Notes: generated by a model not told the origin, from the sequence alone. Shown: positions 1-6,476, numbered from the stretch's first letter. The stretch: 7,552 nt of DNA from CAYJGN01 sp964369635 (GCA_964369635.1 CAYJGN010000066.1:1-7552); one strand, 5' to 3'. A program made the numbers and translations.

Positions 1-16
1 ATATAAATTTGCCGTT

Positions 17-45
17 TGTCCGGTTGCCACACAGTGGCGAGGACA
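17..45. repeat. GC-rich hairpin, possible dispersed palindromic element
   Basis: TGTCC (17-21) pairs with GGACA (41-45), and TTGCCAC (24-30) pairs with GTGGCGA (34-40) with one T-G wobble. The loop is ACA and GG (22-23) is bulged. The 11-49 stretch is about two thirds G+C by my count, in strongly AT-rich surroundings, so it is compositionally unlike its neighbours. The pairing is seen directly. That it is a dispersed repeat or structured RNA is inference. All three plus frames are open here for a short way, so the tail of a gene beyond the left edge cannot be excluded. Confidence 0.35.
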
Positions 46-62
46 GCGCATTAAGATAAGTT

Positions 63-97
63 TATAAATAAACGTAGCGAAGCTGAGATTATTTATA
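63..97. other. AT-rich hairpin downstream of the flavoprotein gene
   Basis: A 9-bp stem, TATAAATAA (63-71) with TTATTTATA (89-97), encloses a small AGC-GAA-GCT hairpin (76-84). On the plus strand it is followed by a T-rich stretch, so it could end transcription arriving from the left. On the minus strand it lies about 45 bases past the flavoprotein stop but has no good T-run behind it, so it is a poor terminator for that gene. I see no better terminator for the minus-strand unit before the window ends. Confidence 0.3.
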
Positions 98-141
98 TTT
101 TATTGGTTTTATCCTCGATTAAACTTTATATCGCTTCTCTA

Positions 142-1365
142 TTATCTTCTCTCTATCTCGCTTGCAACGGCCGCCGCCGTTGCAAAAGCAATTTGCAGAT
201 TGAATCCGCCTGTATATCCATCAATATCAAGAACTTCACCTGCAAAAAATAGATTTCGAACTATCTTCGACTCGAGAGTTTTCGGATTAACTTCATCGGT
301 AGATATGCCGCCTCTTGTTATAATAGCTTCATCAATTGGGCGGAATTTCGAGAGATTTAGCGGTATACTTTTTAAAAGTGCGACGATAATACCTCGCTCC
401 TCTTTTGTTATTAGGTTTACCTTTTTTAACCCATCAATACCCGAAAGTTCTACAAATATATCGACAAATGAAGCAGGAAGCAGTTTGGATAGCGAGTTTT
501 TAAAATCTTTATTTTGAAATTCATTAAAATCGCGCAAAACTCTTTTATCGAGCTGTTGTGGTGATAGGGCTGGTTTTAAATCGATAAAAAGCTTACAGGG
601 AACCCCCTGCGGTATTAGAGCAGATGCTGATAAAACAAGCGGGCCAGAAATTCCAAAGTGGGTAAAGAGCATCTCTCCCTGTTCAAAAAAGACTGTTTTG
701 TCATTGCAAATCGCCTTAAGGGTTACGTTTTTGAGCGAAAGACCCGATAACTCGCTCACCCATCGCTCTTTTGTTACTATTGGAATTAGCGACGGACGTA
801 TCTCCTTAATCGTATGGCCTAAATCTTTTGCAAATTTATACCCATCACCAGTTGAACCAGTTCCTTTATAAGAAGCGCCTCCAGTTGCTATAAGGATATT
901 ATGAGCAGAAATTTCCTCGCCATTTTGCAGCAGAACCTTGCAAGCGGTACCGTTTTCAACCAATATTTTAGAGACAACTGCGCATTTAAAGGTAACATTT
1001 TCCTTATATTTAAAGGCGGCGTCACGAAGGACTTCAACAACATCACTGGCATCATCGCTCTCTGGGAAAACCCTGTTTCCACGCTCTGTTTTGAGGGCAA
1101 GTCCTCTGTACTCAAAAAAGTTCATAACTTCGCTCGGTGGGGTTTTTGAAAGAGCTGAGTAGATGAATTTGTTTTGGCAGACGATATTTCGTATAACACC
1201 TTCGACATCGGTGTTGTTTGTGATATTACAGCGACCTTTGCCAGTAATTAAAAGCTTTCTGCCAACTTCATTGTTTTTATCAATTATTAAAACTCGTTTT
1301 TCTTCGATATTTGCAGCGGCATATAGCCCTGCGGCGCCAGCGCCGACTATTATTAAATCAAACAT
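142..1365 (-). CDS. NAD(P)/FAD-dependent oxidoreductase, HI0933/YhiN (BaiN-like) family
   Basis: This 407-residue protein is a soluble flavoprotein of the HI0933 family. The N-terminus carries the dinucleotide-binding motif GAGAAG (residues 8-13). It is followed by the family signature GRKLLITGKGRCNITN (about 35-50). The C-terminus has a GGIST motif (352-356) and FAGEVLDIDGYTGGFNLQ (374-391), which closes the FAD site. The length is normal for the family. NCBI-type naming links it to BaiN, a clostridial reductase studied in bile-acid dehydroxylation. Most family members have no proven substrate, and nothing else here points to bile-acid metabolism, so I give no gene symbol. The start codon shares one base with the stop of the upstream regulator gene (TAATG), and no strong ribosome binding site precedes it. 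Translation is therefore probably coupled to the regulator. Confidence 0.9.
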   Translation of the reverse strand: MFDLIIVGAGAAGLYAAANIEEKRVLIIDKNNEVGRKLLITGKGRCNITNNTDVEGVIRNIVCQNKFIYSALSKTPPSEVMNFFEYRGLALKTERGNRVFPESDDASDVVEVLRDAAFKYKENVTFKCAVVSKILVENGTACKVLLQNGEEISAHNILIATGGASYKGTGSTGDGYKFAKDLGHTIKEIRPSLIPIVTKERWVSELSGLSLKNVTLKAICNDKTVFFEQGEMLFTHFGISGPLVLSASALIPQGVPCKLFIDLKPALSPQQLDKRVLRDFNEFQNKDFKNSLSKLLPASFVDIFVELSGIDGLKKVNLITKEERGIIVALLKSIPLNLSKFRPIDEAIITRGGISTDEVNPKTLESKIVRNLFFAGEVLDIDGYTGGFNLQIAFATAAAVASEIERR

Positions 1366-2237
1366 TAATTTTTATCATCCTCTGTTTTCTCAAACATATC
1401 TATCTCTTCCCAAAGATTTTCAAGATTTTCAAATGTTCGAAGTAGACTCTCTTTTTTCTCAAGACTAACAGCAACTATAAGCGCATTAATAAGGCTTAGT
1501 GGCGCTACAAGACTATCAACAAAAGATGCCATATCGCTTTTTGCAAAGAGGGCATGTTTTGCATGAGGGGATAGTGGAGAGTTTTCTGAATCGGTTATAG
1601 CAATAACCGAAGCGCCCCGTGATGCGGCATAAGAAGCCGCTTTAATAGTCCGTTTTGAATAACGTGGGAAGCTTATTGCTATCATAACGTCTTCATTATC
1701 TATCCTTATAATTTTTTCAAATATTTCGTTTGCACTCTCAGCATATACAGGCTTCACATTGTCAAAGATAAGGTTGAAATAAAAACCGAGGAAATTTGCA
1801 AGCGAAGAAGAGGAGCGCACGCCGACAATATAAATATTTTTAGCCGACAGAATATCGCCAACGGCACTGCGAAATGCATCTGGGGAAATCTGTTCAATAG
1901 TTTTTTTAATCCTATCTATATCTTGCGAAAGAACGGTTGATAGCAGGTTTCCACCAGCTATCTGCTCATCTGCAATTTCTATCCTTTGGATAGCGGTAAG
2001 TCTTCCTTTAACCGCCTCCCCGACAGCCTTAGAAAATTCAGGGTATCCTGGGAAACCAAGCTGAGTTGCAAATCGCACAACAGTGCTCTCGGAAACTCCA
2101 ACTTCAGAGCCGAGCTTTGCAGCGGTCATAAAAGCTGCTTTGTCATAGTGGTTTAAAAGGTATTCAGCAATAAGACGCTGACCCTTTGAAAAAGAAGACA
2201 TTCCCTCTGATATATCGCGAAAGAGATTTGATTGCAT
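1365..2237 (-). CDS. MurR/RpiR family transcriptional regulator (HTH + SIS domains)
   Basis: This is a 290-residue regulator of the RpiR type. The N-terminal HTH_6 domain spans about residues 1-78. Its helix-turn-helix lies at about 38-62, including the typical VSESTVVRFATQLGFPGYPEF stretch (residues 48-68). A SIS (sugar isomerase) domain at about 125-262 has IYIVGVRSSSSLA (135-147), where the serines would contact a phosphosugar, and a second segment SFPRYSKRTI (189-198). Family members sense phosphosugars or amino-sugar phosphates and repress or activate nearby catabolic genes. The ligand cannot be read from the sequence. The ATG at 2235-2237 has GGAGG four bases upstream (2242-2246), a strong though tight site. 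The downstream flavoprotein gene overlaps it by one base, so both form one unit. No sugar transporter or kinase is in view. Confidence 0.93.
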   Translation of the reverse strand: MQSNLFRDISEGMSSFSKGQRLIAEYLLNHYDKAAFMTAAKLGSEVGVSESTVVRFATQLGFPGYPEFSKAVGEAVKGRLTAIQRIEIADEQIAGGNLLSTVLSQDIDRIKKTIEQISPDAFRSAVGDILSAKNIYIVGVRSSSSLANFLGFYFNLIFDNVKPVYAESANEIFEKIIRIDNEDVMIAISFPRYSKRTIKAASYAASRGASVIAITDSENSPLSPHAKHALFAKSDMASFVDSLVAPLSLINALIVAVSLEKKESLLRTFENLENLWEEIDMFEKTEDDKN

Positions 2238-2254
2238 ATTTCCTCCGTAAGTAA

Positions 2255-2294
2255 TCTAATAGATAGTGATTAATTAATAAAAACTATCAATAGA
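2255..2294. promoter_or_regulatory. Inverted repeat upstream of the RpiR-type gene (operator candidate)
   Basis: TCTAATAGATAGT (2255-2267) is an imperfect inverted match of ACTATCAATAGA (2283-2294). It comprises GATAGT/ACTATC plus TCTA/TAGA arms, around an AT core containing TTAATTAA. It lies 18-57 bases ahead of the regulator's start codon, inside the expected 5' leader. The repeat is seen directly. A role as an autoregulatory binding site is inference, and AT-rich DNA makes short inverted repeats likely by chance. Confidence 0.35.
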
Positions 2295-2337
2295 CAAATG
2301 CTAATATTGTTCGAGATATTTTTGTGCTATCGTATAT

Positions 2338-2366
2338 ATTATACTATTTTTCTACAAAAAAAACAA
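2338..2366 (-). promoter_or_regulatory. Sigma-A-like promoter for the RpiR-type/flavoprotein unit
   Basis: On the minus strand, TTGTTT (2366-2361) is followed after exactly 17 bases by TATAAT (2343-2338), a perfect -10. Transcription would begin near 2331 and leave a leader of about 95 bases that contains the inverted repeat at 2255-2294. The surroundings are AT-rich, so chance matches occur, but the spacing and -10 are good. Confidence 0.5.
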
Positions 2367-2495
2367 CTGTAGGGATAATAGAAGACAAGGATTTTGACCG
2401 CAGTTTATGTTAGTAGATATACCGTCAATAGTTTGATAAGATAGGTAAATCGATAAGCTATTTAGAAAAGTTGAAATTAAAAGAGATGAACGATA

Positions 2496-2523
2496 AAAAG
2501 AGATGTCACCTAACATCTCTTTT
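2496..2523 (-). terminator. Intrinsic terminator of the dpaA-dpaB unit
   Basis: An 11-bp perfect stem, AAAAGAGATGT (2496-2506) and ACATCTCTTTT (2513-2523), encloses the six-base loop CACCTA. Read on the minus strand, it ends in CTTTTT and lies about 70 bases past the dpaB stop. The T-run is largely inside the stem, and the structure is nearly symmetric, so it could also act on plus-strand transcripts. Confidence 0.7.
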
Positions 2524-2594
2524 ATCTTAAATAACTGCTTTTGATATAGTTTAGTTTAACGCTTTAAGATTTTTAGCTGCTTTGCTATGTTTAA

Positions 2595-3167
2595 TTATCC
2601 GTAGATAATAGGATTTAACTGCCTGCCCATTAGCGCTTCTTCAATAGCTCTTCCAATTAGCGCGAAATCGCTGACAACACTACGCGTCTTGTTTATTGTA
2701 TCATCTTGACGCAACGGAACAAAATAGACCCCTCGCATACCCATAAGTTTCCCTATATTTACAGCTCCAGCACCAAGTGCATCGTTTGAAGAGACGAGCA
2801 AAACAAGTGGTTTATTATTTCTAAGATGTGCTTTTGCCGCCATCGTTACCGAAGAATCGGTTATAGCATTTGCGATTTTCGCTATGGTGTTTCCGGTGCA
2901 TGGCGCGATAACCATTATATCAAAAAGACCTTTTGGCCCGATTGGCTCTGCTGTAACAATGTTGTTAATGATTTTTTTACCTGTAATATCCTCAATTTCT
3001 AAAATGAAATCGGAGGCTTTCCCAAATCTTGTGTCTGTATTGTATGAGCACTCGCTCATAATAGCAGTTACATCATATTGCGAGCTAAGCAGTTTCATTT
3101 CATCGATTGCACGTCTAAAAGTACAAAATGATGCGGTTATTGCATAGCCGAGTTTTAGCTTTTCTAT
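2595..3167 (-). CDS. dpaB: Dipicolinate synthase subunit B (SpoVFB/DpaB), apparent ATA start
   Basis: DpaB is the flavoprotein-fold subunit of dipicolinate synthase. With DpaA it makes dipicolinic acid from a lysine-pathway intermediate in the mother cell, for deposit in the spore core. Visible family features are GYAITASFCTF near the N-terminus, NTDTRFG, AEPIGPKGLFDIMVIAPCTGNT, LRNNKPLVLLVSSNDALG and PLRQDD towards the C-terminus. Read from the ATA at 3165-3167 it is 190 residues, close to the roughly 200 of B. subtilis SpoVFB. The first ATG (3096-3098) would give only 167 residues, remove the conserved GYAITASFCTF segment, and has no Shine-Dalgarno. No ATG, GTG, TTG or CTG exists in frame between the preceding stop (3198-3200) and that ATG. 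The ATA has a strong AGGGGG eight bases upstream and overlaps the dpaA stop as ATAG. Function is confident. The start is an inference, and a mutated or misread ATG is equally possible. Confidence 0.85.
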   Translation of the reverse strand: MEKLKLGYAITASFCTFRRAIDEMKLLSSQYDVTAIMSECSYNTDTRFGKASDFILEIEDITGKKIINNIVTAEPIGPKGLFDIMVIAPCTGNTIAKIANAITDSSVTMAAKAHLRNNKPLVLLVSSNDALGAGAVNIGKLMGMRGVYFVPLRQDDTINKTRSVVSDFALIGRAIEEALMGRQLNPIIYG

Positions 3168-3955
3168 AAGCTTTTCCCCCTTTCTGCCAATATATTTTCA
3201 ATGCTTTCAAGTATAATTAGTGCCGCTGTGCAGGGAGCGGTTGCGGCTGGGAGTGACTGCGCATCAATAACCCGTACCCCTCGCTCTTTAGCCGCGGTTT
3301 TATCAATTCCACCAGGTTTTGAAGCAAGCTCGATATAAAGTTTGTTTGGTTGGATTTGCAAAACGTCAACTGTTTTGATAACTATTGATGGAACTGTATT
3401 TATAATAATGTCGAATTGCGGGAGAGTATCGCTAAGTTGTTCGGGAGAAATTGCATTATATCCATGGAAACGAGCGCTCTCTCTATCGGTTTGTTTTCGC
3501 GCCATAATGCAGATATCAGCGCCGAGAGCAAAAAAAGCCCGGGCGGTTGCAGTTGCTATCCTGCCATAACCTGTAATAAGAATTTTACTGCTATAAATCG
3601 AGTGTTCAGTTTCTCTTATCGCAATTTCAACAGCACCCTCAGAGGTTAGATATGCATTTTTTTGCATCAGTAGCTCATTTGTATAGTAGTCGAGAATTTC
3701 AGTGCCATGAAGTTTTGCGATAGCTTGCAGTTCGTCGGGCACCATACCTCCAAGAATAGGGCAGTTTGCTTTAACACTTTTAAATATTTGCGAATAATCT
3801 ATATTTGGATATCGGTAAAGCGGGAGCGGAAGTATGCAGATATCGTGTTTTCTTCTCCCATCCACCGCGTCAAAAACCATATTTCTGCGCCTTTCAAGTT
3901 CGCTTCGAATAAATTCAAAACGCGGTTCATCACCTAATACTAAAATCTTTTTCAT
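3164..3955 (-). CDS. dpaA: Dipicolinate synthase subunit A (SpoVFA/DpaA)
   Basis: DpaA is the NAD(P)-dependent subunit of dipicolinate synthase, which works in the mother cell of sporulating Firmicutes. It has 263 residues from the ATG at 3953-3955, somewhat shorter than the roughly 297 of B. subtilis SpoVFA. The N-terminal half has the family segment LDYYTNELLMQKNAYLTSEGAVEIAI (about 88-113). A Rossmann fold begins at KILITGYGRIATATARAF (about 124-141). The glycine motif reads GYGRIA, with alanine where a third glycine is often found. The end carries IDAQSLPAATAPCTAALII (about 230-248). A TTG at 3956-3958 just upstream could also start translation. I prefer the ATG because GAGGG in the leader is then better spaced. 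The stop overlaps the apparent dpaB start by four bases, so the two are a coupled pair. Confidence 0.92.
   Translation of the reverse strand: MKKILVLGDEPRFEFIRSELERRRNMVFDAVDGRRKHDICILPLPLYRYPNIDYSQIFKSVKANCPILGGMVPDELQAIAKLHGTEILDYYTNELLMQKNAYLTSEGAVEIAIRETEHSIYSSKILITGYGRIATATARAFFALGADICIMARKQTDRESARFHGYNAISPEQLSDTLPQFDIIINTVPSIVIKTVDVLQIQPNKLYIELASKPGGIDKTAAKERGVRVIDAQSLPAATAPCTAALIILESIENILAERGKSL
3176..3181 (-). promoter_or_regulatory. Shine-Dalgarno that marks the dpaB start
   Basis: AGGGGG on the minus strand (3181-3176) matches the anti-Shine-Dalgarno with one G-U pair. It lies inside the end of dpaA, and the eight bases AAAAGCTT separate it from the ATA at 3167-3165. There is no comparable site before the first in-frame ATG at 3098. 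This site is the main sequence evidence that translation begins at or near the ATA. Confidence 0.7.
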
Positions 3956-3971
3956 CAAATCACCCTCGATA

Positions 3972-4000
3972 CATAATATGTTGAGAGGAAAATAAGTGTT
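3972..4000 (-). promoter_or_regulatory. Candidate sigma-K-like promoter for dpaA-dpaB
   Basis: On the minus strand, CATATTAT (3980-3973) fits the CATANNNT form of a sigma-K -10 element, and AACAC (4000-3996) supplies an AC -35 core about 15 bases upstream. In B. subtilis the homologous spoVF genes are transcribed by sigma-K, which makes the match interesting. The weakness is that the start point would fall almost on the Shine-Dalgarno, giving a very short leader. Treat this as a candidate only. Confidence 0.3.
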
Positions 4001-4021
4001 TATTTTTTTGTGATTTTAAAA

Positions 4022-4032
4022 TATAATATAAT
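4022..4032 (+). promoter_or_regulatory. Overlapping TATAAT -10 elements ahead of murC
   Basis: Two overlapping perfect TATAAT hexamers (4022-4027 and 4027-4032) lie 26-36 bases before the murC start. The region 17 bases upstream is only T-rich, with no TTGACA-like -35, so the promoter would be a weak or -10-driven one. It sits in the divergent gap shared with dpaA. Confidence 0.35.
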
Positions 4033-4057
4033 CAAACCAACAATATGGAGGCGACAG

Positions 4058-5422
4058 ATGTTCAAGGTAACAGAGCAGTTTTTAAATAGCATAGAGAAAA
4101 TTCATTTTATAGGAATCGGTGGGAGTGGGATGTATCCACTTGCTCAGATTTTGCACGGACAGGGTTTCTCGCTCAGTGGGAGTGATAACAATGAGACTGA
4201 AACGCTAAAAGCGGTGCGTGGTATGGGTATTTCTGTCTTTTTAGGGCATAGTGCCCAGAATATTACTGGAAGTCAGCTTGTTGTTTATTCGGCGGCAATA
4301 ATGCAGGATAATCCTGAGATAGTCGCGGCAAAAGAGCTTAATATACCAACGATTGAGCGCAGTGAAATGCTCGGTCTCATTACAGAGAGATTTCAAAATG
4401 CTATTAATGTTTCTGGTACTCACGGCAAAACAACCGTCTCTTCGATGATAACAACTATAATGCTTGCTGATAACCTCGATATATCTGCGGTAATAGGTGG
4501 TAAACTGCCGCAACTTAATGGGAGCGGAAGGCTTGGAAGTAGCGAGACGATAGTTTGTGAAGCTTGTGAATTTGTCGATACCTTTTTAAAGATGCATACC
4601 GATGTTGCTGTTATACTAAATATAGATGAAGATCATCTTGATTATTTTAAAAATCTTGACAATATAATAAAATCATTTAATCTATTTGCAAGCAAAGCAA
4701 CAAAAGCTGTTATATATAACGGCGATGATGAGAATTCGGTTAGAGCAACAGAGAATATACTTGTTTCTAAGGTAACATTTGGATTTGGCGAAGAAAACGA
4801 CTATTATCCGAAAAATATAGTCGATAGAGGTGGGGCGCTTTATAGCTTTGATCTTTATAAGAAAGGAGAGAAGCTTTTAGAGGTTATGTTAAATGTACCG
4901 GGTATGCATAATGTTATAAACGCTGTATCTGCGGCTGCTACGGCAGACTACTGTGGCGTATCTACAGAGGGGATTATGCGGGGACTTGAAGATTTTAGAG
5001 GAGCTGGAAGACGATTTGAGTTTATTGGGAAACTAAATGGCGCATTAATTTATGATGATTATGCTCATCACCCAAAAGAGCTTGAAGTAACCCTCACTGC
5101 GGCGATGAGAATGGGGTTTGATAGAGTTGTAGCGGTATTTCAACCCTTCACATTCTCGAGAACTAAACTGTTGTTTGATGATTTTATAGAGGTTTTAAAA
5201 ATACCAGATATGGTTATTCTCACTGAAATTATGGGTTCGCGCGAGGTTAATAGCTATAATATCTATTCTGATGATATAGCAGAAAAGCTTGATAACGCAG
5301 AGAATCTTAAAACATTCGAAGCAACTGAAGATTATCTTCGCAGCATTGCAAAGCAAGGGGATTTGATAATAACGCTTGGTTGCGGTGATATATATAAAGT
5401 TGCAAAAGCGATAGCTTATTAA
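4058..5422 (+). CDS. murC: UDP-N-acetylmuramate--L-alanine ligase (MurC)
   Basis: MurC is the cytoplasmic ATP-dependent ligase that adds L-alanine to UDP-MurNAc, the first step of the peptidoglycan stem peptide. The protein has 454 residues. In order it shows a Rossmann-like N-terminal domain with IHFIGIGGSGMYPLAQIL (15-32), the ATP-binding P-loop GTHGKTT (120-126), EACEFVDTF (168-176) and NIDEDHLDYF (188-197). It continues with GMHNVINA (282-289), GAGRRFE (315-321), the MurC hallmark DDYAHHPKE (333-341), FQPFTFSRT (361-369) and the C-terminal GCGDIYKVAKAI. All key residues are present and the length is usual. I start at the ATG at 4058 because GGAGG (4047-4051) lies six bases upstream. The open frame extends to 4010, but that start has no such site and would add residues unlike MurC. 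It is transcribed divergently from dpaA. Confidence 0.96.
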   Translation: MFKVTEQFLNSIEKIHFIGIGGSGMYPLAQILHGQGFSLSGSDNNETETLKAVRGMGISVFLGHSAQNITGSQLVVYSAAIMQDNPEIVAAKELNIPTIERSEMLGLITERFQNAINVSGTHGKTTVSSMITTIMLADNLDISAVIGGKLPQLNGSGRLGSSETIVCEACEFVDTFLKMHTDVAVILNIDEDHLDYFKNLDNIIKSFNLFASKATKAVIYNGDDENSVRATENILVSKVTFGFGEENDYYPKNIVDRGGALYSFDLYKKGEKLLEVMLNVPGMHNVINAVSAAATADYCGVSTEGIMRGLEDFRGAGRRFEFIGKLNGALIYDDYAHHPKELEVTLTAAMRMGFDRVVAVFQPFTFSRTKLLFDDFIEVLKIPDMVILTEIMGSREVNSYNIYSDDIAEKLDNAENLKTFEATEDYLRSIAKQGDLIITLGCGDIYKVAKAIAY

Positions 5423-5440
5423 AAACTGGAAATTATATAA

Positions 5441-5480
5441 AAAAGGCATATTAGTTTCAAAGGAAACTAATATGCCTTTT
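5441..5480. terminator. Bidirectional terminator between murC and the M24 gene
   Basis: An 18-bp perfect stem (5441-5458 with 5463-5480) closes an AAAG loop and begins about 20 bases after the murC stop. On the plus strand it ends CCTTTT. On the minus strand it ends CCTTTTTT, so it can serve both murC and the converging metallopeptidase gene. The perfect pairing is seen directly. Confidence 0.85.
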
Positions 5481-5564
5481 ATGATCTATAAGATTATAAT
5501 ATGGTTTTATTCGTGAAAATAAGCTTCGATATATAGAATCAATCTGAAAAAATGCAAGATAAAT

Positions 5565-5584
5565 TTTGTTTCCAAAGAAACAAA
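5565..5584 (-). terminator. Weak hairpin downstream of the M24 gene
   Basis: TTTGTTTC (5565-5572) pairs perfectly with GAAACAAA (5577-5584) around a CAAA loop, 77 bases past the M24 stop on the minus strand. The stem is AT-rich and no clean T-run follows, so it is at best a partial terminator. Its core resembles the tip of the stronger hairpin at 5441-5480. Confidence 0.35.
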
Positions 5585-5661
5585 TCGATGTATATAGTCA
5601 GTATCTAAATAACAATTCAAGCATATAAATTCTACAACCTTAAATTTACAAAGAGATAGTT

Positions 5662-6363
5662 TTATAAACAGCGAAGAACTCCATCTTCAAAATAATAGAT
5701 ATTTTCGCGCTTAAAGCCGATTTTTGCACCTTCAACCATAATATGAGGCTCAAAGGTAAAGGGTTTGCCAACCTCTTTAAAAGTTTTCTTAACATCTCTC
5801 TCAAGGTAAACCCTCTCTTTCTCATCTATCTCGATAGAATGCCCGAGATTTTTATGGTAATCAAGATTGATAAATCCGAGTTTTTCTATCTCGGCATTTG
5901 CGAGGTAGTATATATCCTCATAAGTCAGCTCTTCTTTTGCGGTTTTTAAGAGAAAGTTGTGAAGATATATTTCGGCTGCAAACCCGTTTTGGTACTCTGG
6001 ATTTTTAACGTCGGCATCATTTCGCACCGCAACCCCATCTTCAACAAAGATAGTTCTTGCAAAGTCGCCCCAATGGAGATCGACGGTGGGGGCAAGGTCT
6101 ATGGTGACAATATCATTTTGCGAAACAATATTATCAGGAGAGGCGAAATATTCGCGTCCGCTTGTTGAGATAATGCTTCTATCACCGAGTAAAACAAGCG
6201 CGCCAACACCGTGATACCACCATGAATTTGAGCCCTTTTGCTCCATAATTTTACAGGCCTCAGCCTCAATATCTTTCTCGCTAATACCGGGTTTTATAAA
6301 AGAGTATAGTGCATCCATAGTTTCTCTTGCGATCTGCTGAGCTTTAATATTCAACGCGTTCAT
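5662..6363 (-). CDS. Short M24 family metallopeptidase (Xaa-Pro/Met aminopeptidase fold)
   Basis: This 233-residue cytoplasmic protein is a single pita-bread-fold catalytic domain with no N-terminal creatinase domain. The five metal ligands expected of M24 enzymes can be placed: D89 (TIDLAP), D100 (HWGDFART), H175 (LGHSIE), E205 (FTFEPHI) and E220 (FKREN). H51 in WYHGVG sits where methionine aminopeptidase has a substrate-binding histidine. The active site therefore looks intact. It lacks the standard methionine aminopeptidase GHGIG signature, having LGHSIEIDE instead, so I would not call it map. A small Xaa-Pro dipeptidase or an enzyme acting on a modified amino acid or peptide is possible. 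AAGGAG (6376-6371) precedes the ATG by about seven bases. The gene diverges from btpA over a 113-base AT-rich gap. Its own promoter is unclear (a TATATT at 6392-6387 with a poor -35). Confidence 0.88.
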   Translation of the reverse strand: MNALNIKAQQIARETMDALYSFIKPGISEKDIEAEACKIMEQKGSNSWWYHGVGALVLLGDRSIISTSGREYFASPDNIVSQNDIVTIDLAPTVDLHWGDFARTIFVEDGVAVRNDADVKNPEYQNGFAAEIYLHNFLLKTAKEELTYEDIYYLANAEIEKLGFINLDYHKNLGHSIEIDEKERVYLERDVKKTFKEVGKPFTFEPHIMVEGAKIGFKRENIYYFEDGVLRCL

Positions 6364-6420
6364 ACTTCTTCTCCTTAATCTTTAATAATATAAAATCATA
6401 ATAAAACAAAATAAAATAAA

Positions 6421-6449
6421 TTGCAAATAGTTTTAGAAAGCTATATAAT
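6421..6449 (+). promoter_or_regulatory. Sigma-A-like promoter of the btpA-family gene
   Basis: TTGCAA (6421-6426) is followed by exactly 17 bases and a perfect TATAAT (6444-6449). Transcription should start near 6456 and give a leader of about 20 bases containing AAGGAG (6464-6469), seven bases before the ATG. This is the best promoter in the window. Confidence 0.7.
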
Positions 6450-6476
6450 AAATTTAGAAAAATAAGGAGTGTTAGT

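Larger units (their letters stand above)
2238..2594. other. Intergenic region between the RpiR-type gene and dpaB
   Basis: This 357-base AT-rich gap holds the candidate rpiR-type promoter, an inverted repeat and the dpaAB terminator, each listed separately. I see no convincing gene. The longest ATG-started frame on the plus strand (from 2298, 24 codons) has no ribosome binding site. The stretch from about 2367 to 2495 shows nothing I can name. Confidence 0.6.

Noticed and set aside
2..67. A plus-strand C-terminal gene fragment at the left edge
   Set aside because: All three plus frames are open for a similar short distance, so no frame can be preferred and the hairpin explains the composition as well.
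888..1162. Several 70-100 codon open frames inside the flavoprotein gene on both strands
   Set aside because: They are shadows of the conserved HI0933-family gene, with no recognisable protein features or ribosome binding sites.
2298..2372. A 24-codon plus-strand ORF in the gap upstream of the RpiR-type gene
   Set aside because: It has no ribosome binding site, an AT-driven composition and overlap with the minus-strand promoter candidate.
3096..3098. The first in-frame ATG as the dpaB start (167-residue protein)
   Set aside because: It has no Shine-Dalgarno and would discard a conserved N-terminal segment that is clearly encoded just upstream.
3956..3958. TTG as the dpaA start
   Set aside because: The adjacent ATG (3953-3955) is better spaced from the GAGGG site; the difference is one residue.
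4010..4057. Sixteen extra N-terminal codons on MurC
   Set aside because: There is no ribosome binding site, the stretch runs through the TATAAT boxes, and the residues do not look like MurC. The ATG at 4058 has GGAGG at the right distance.
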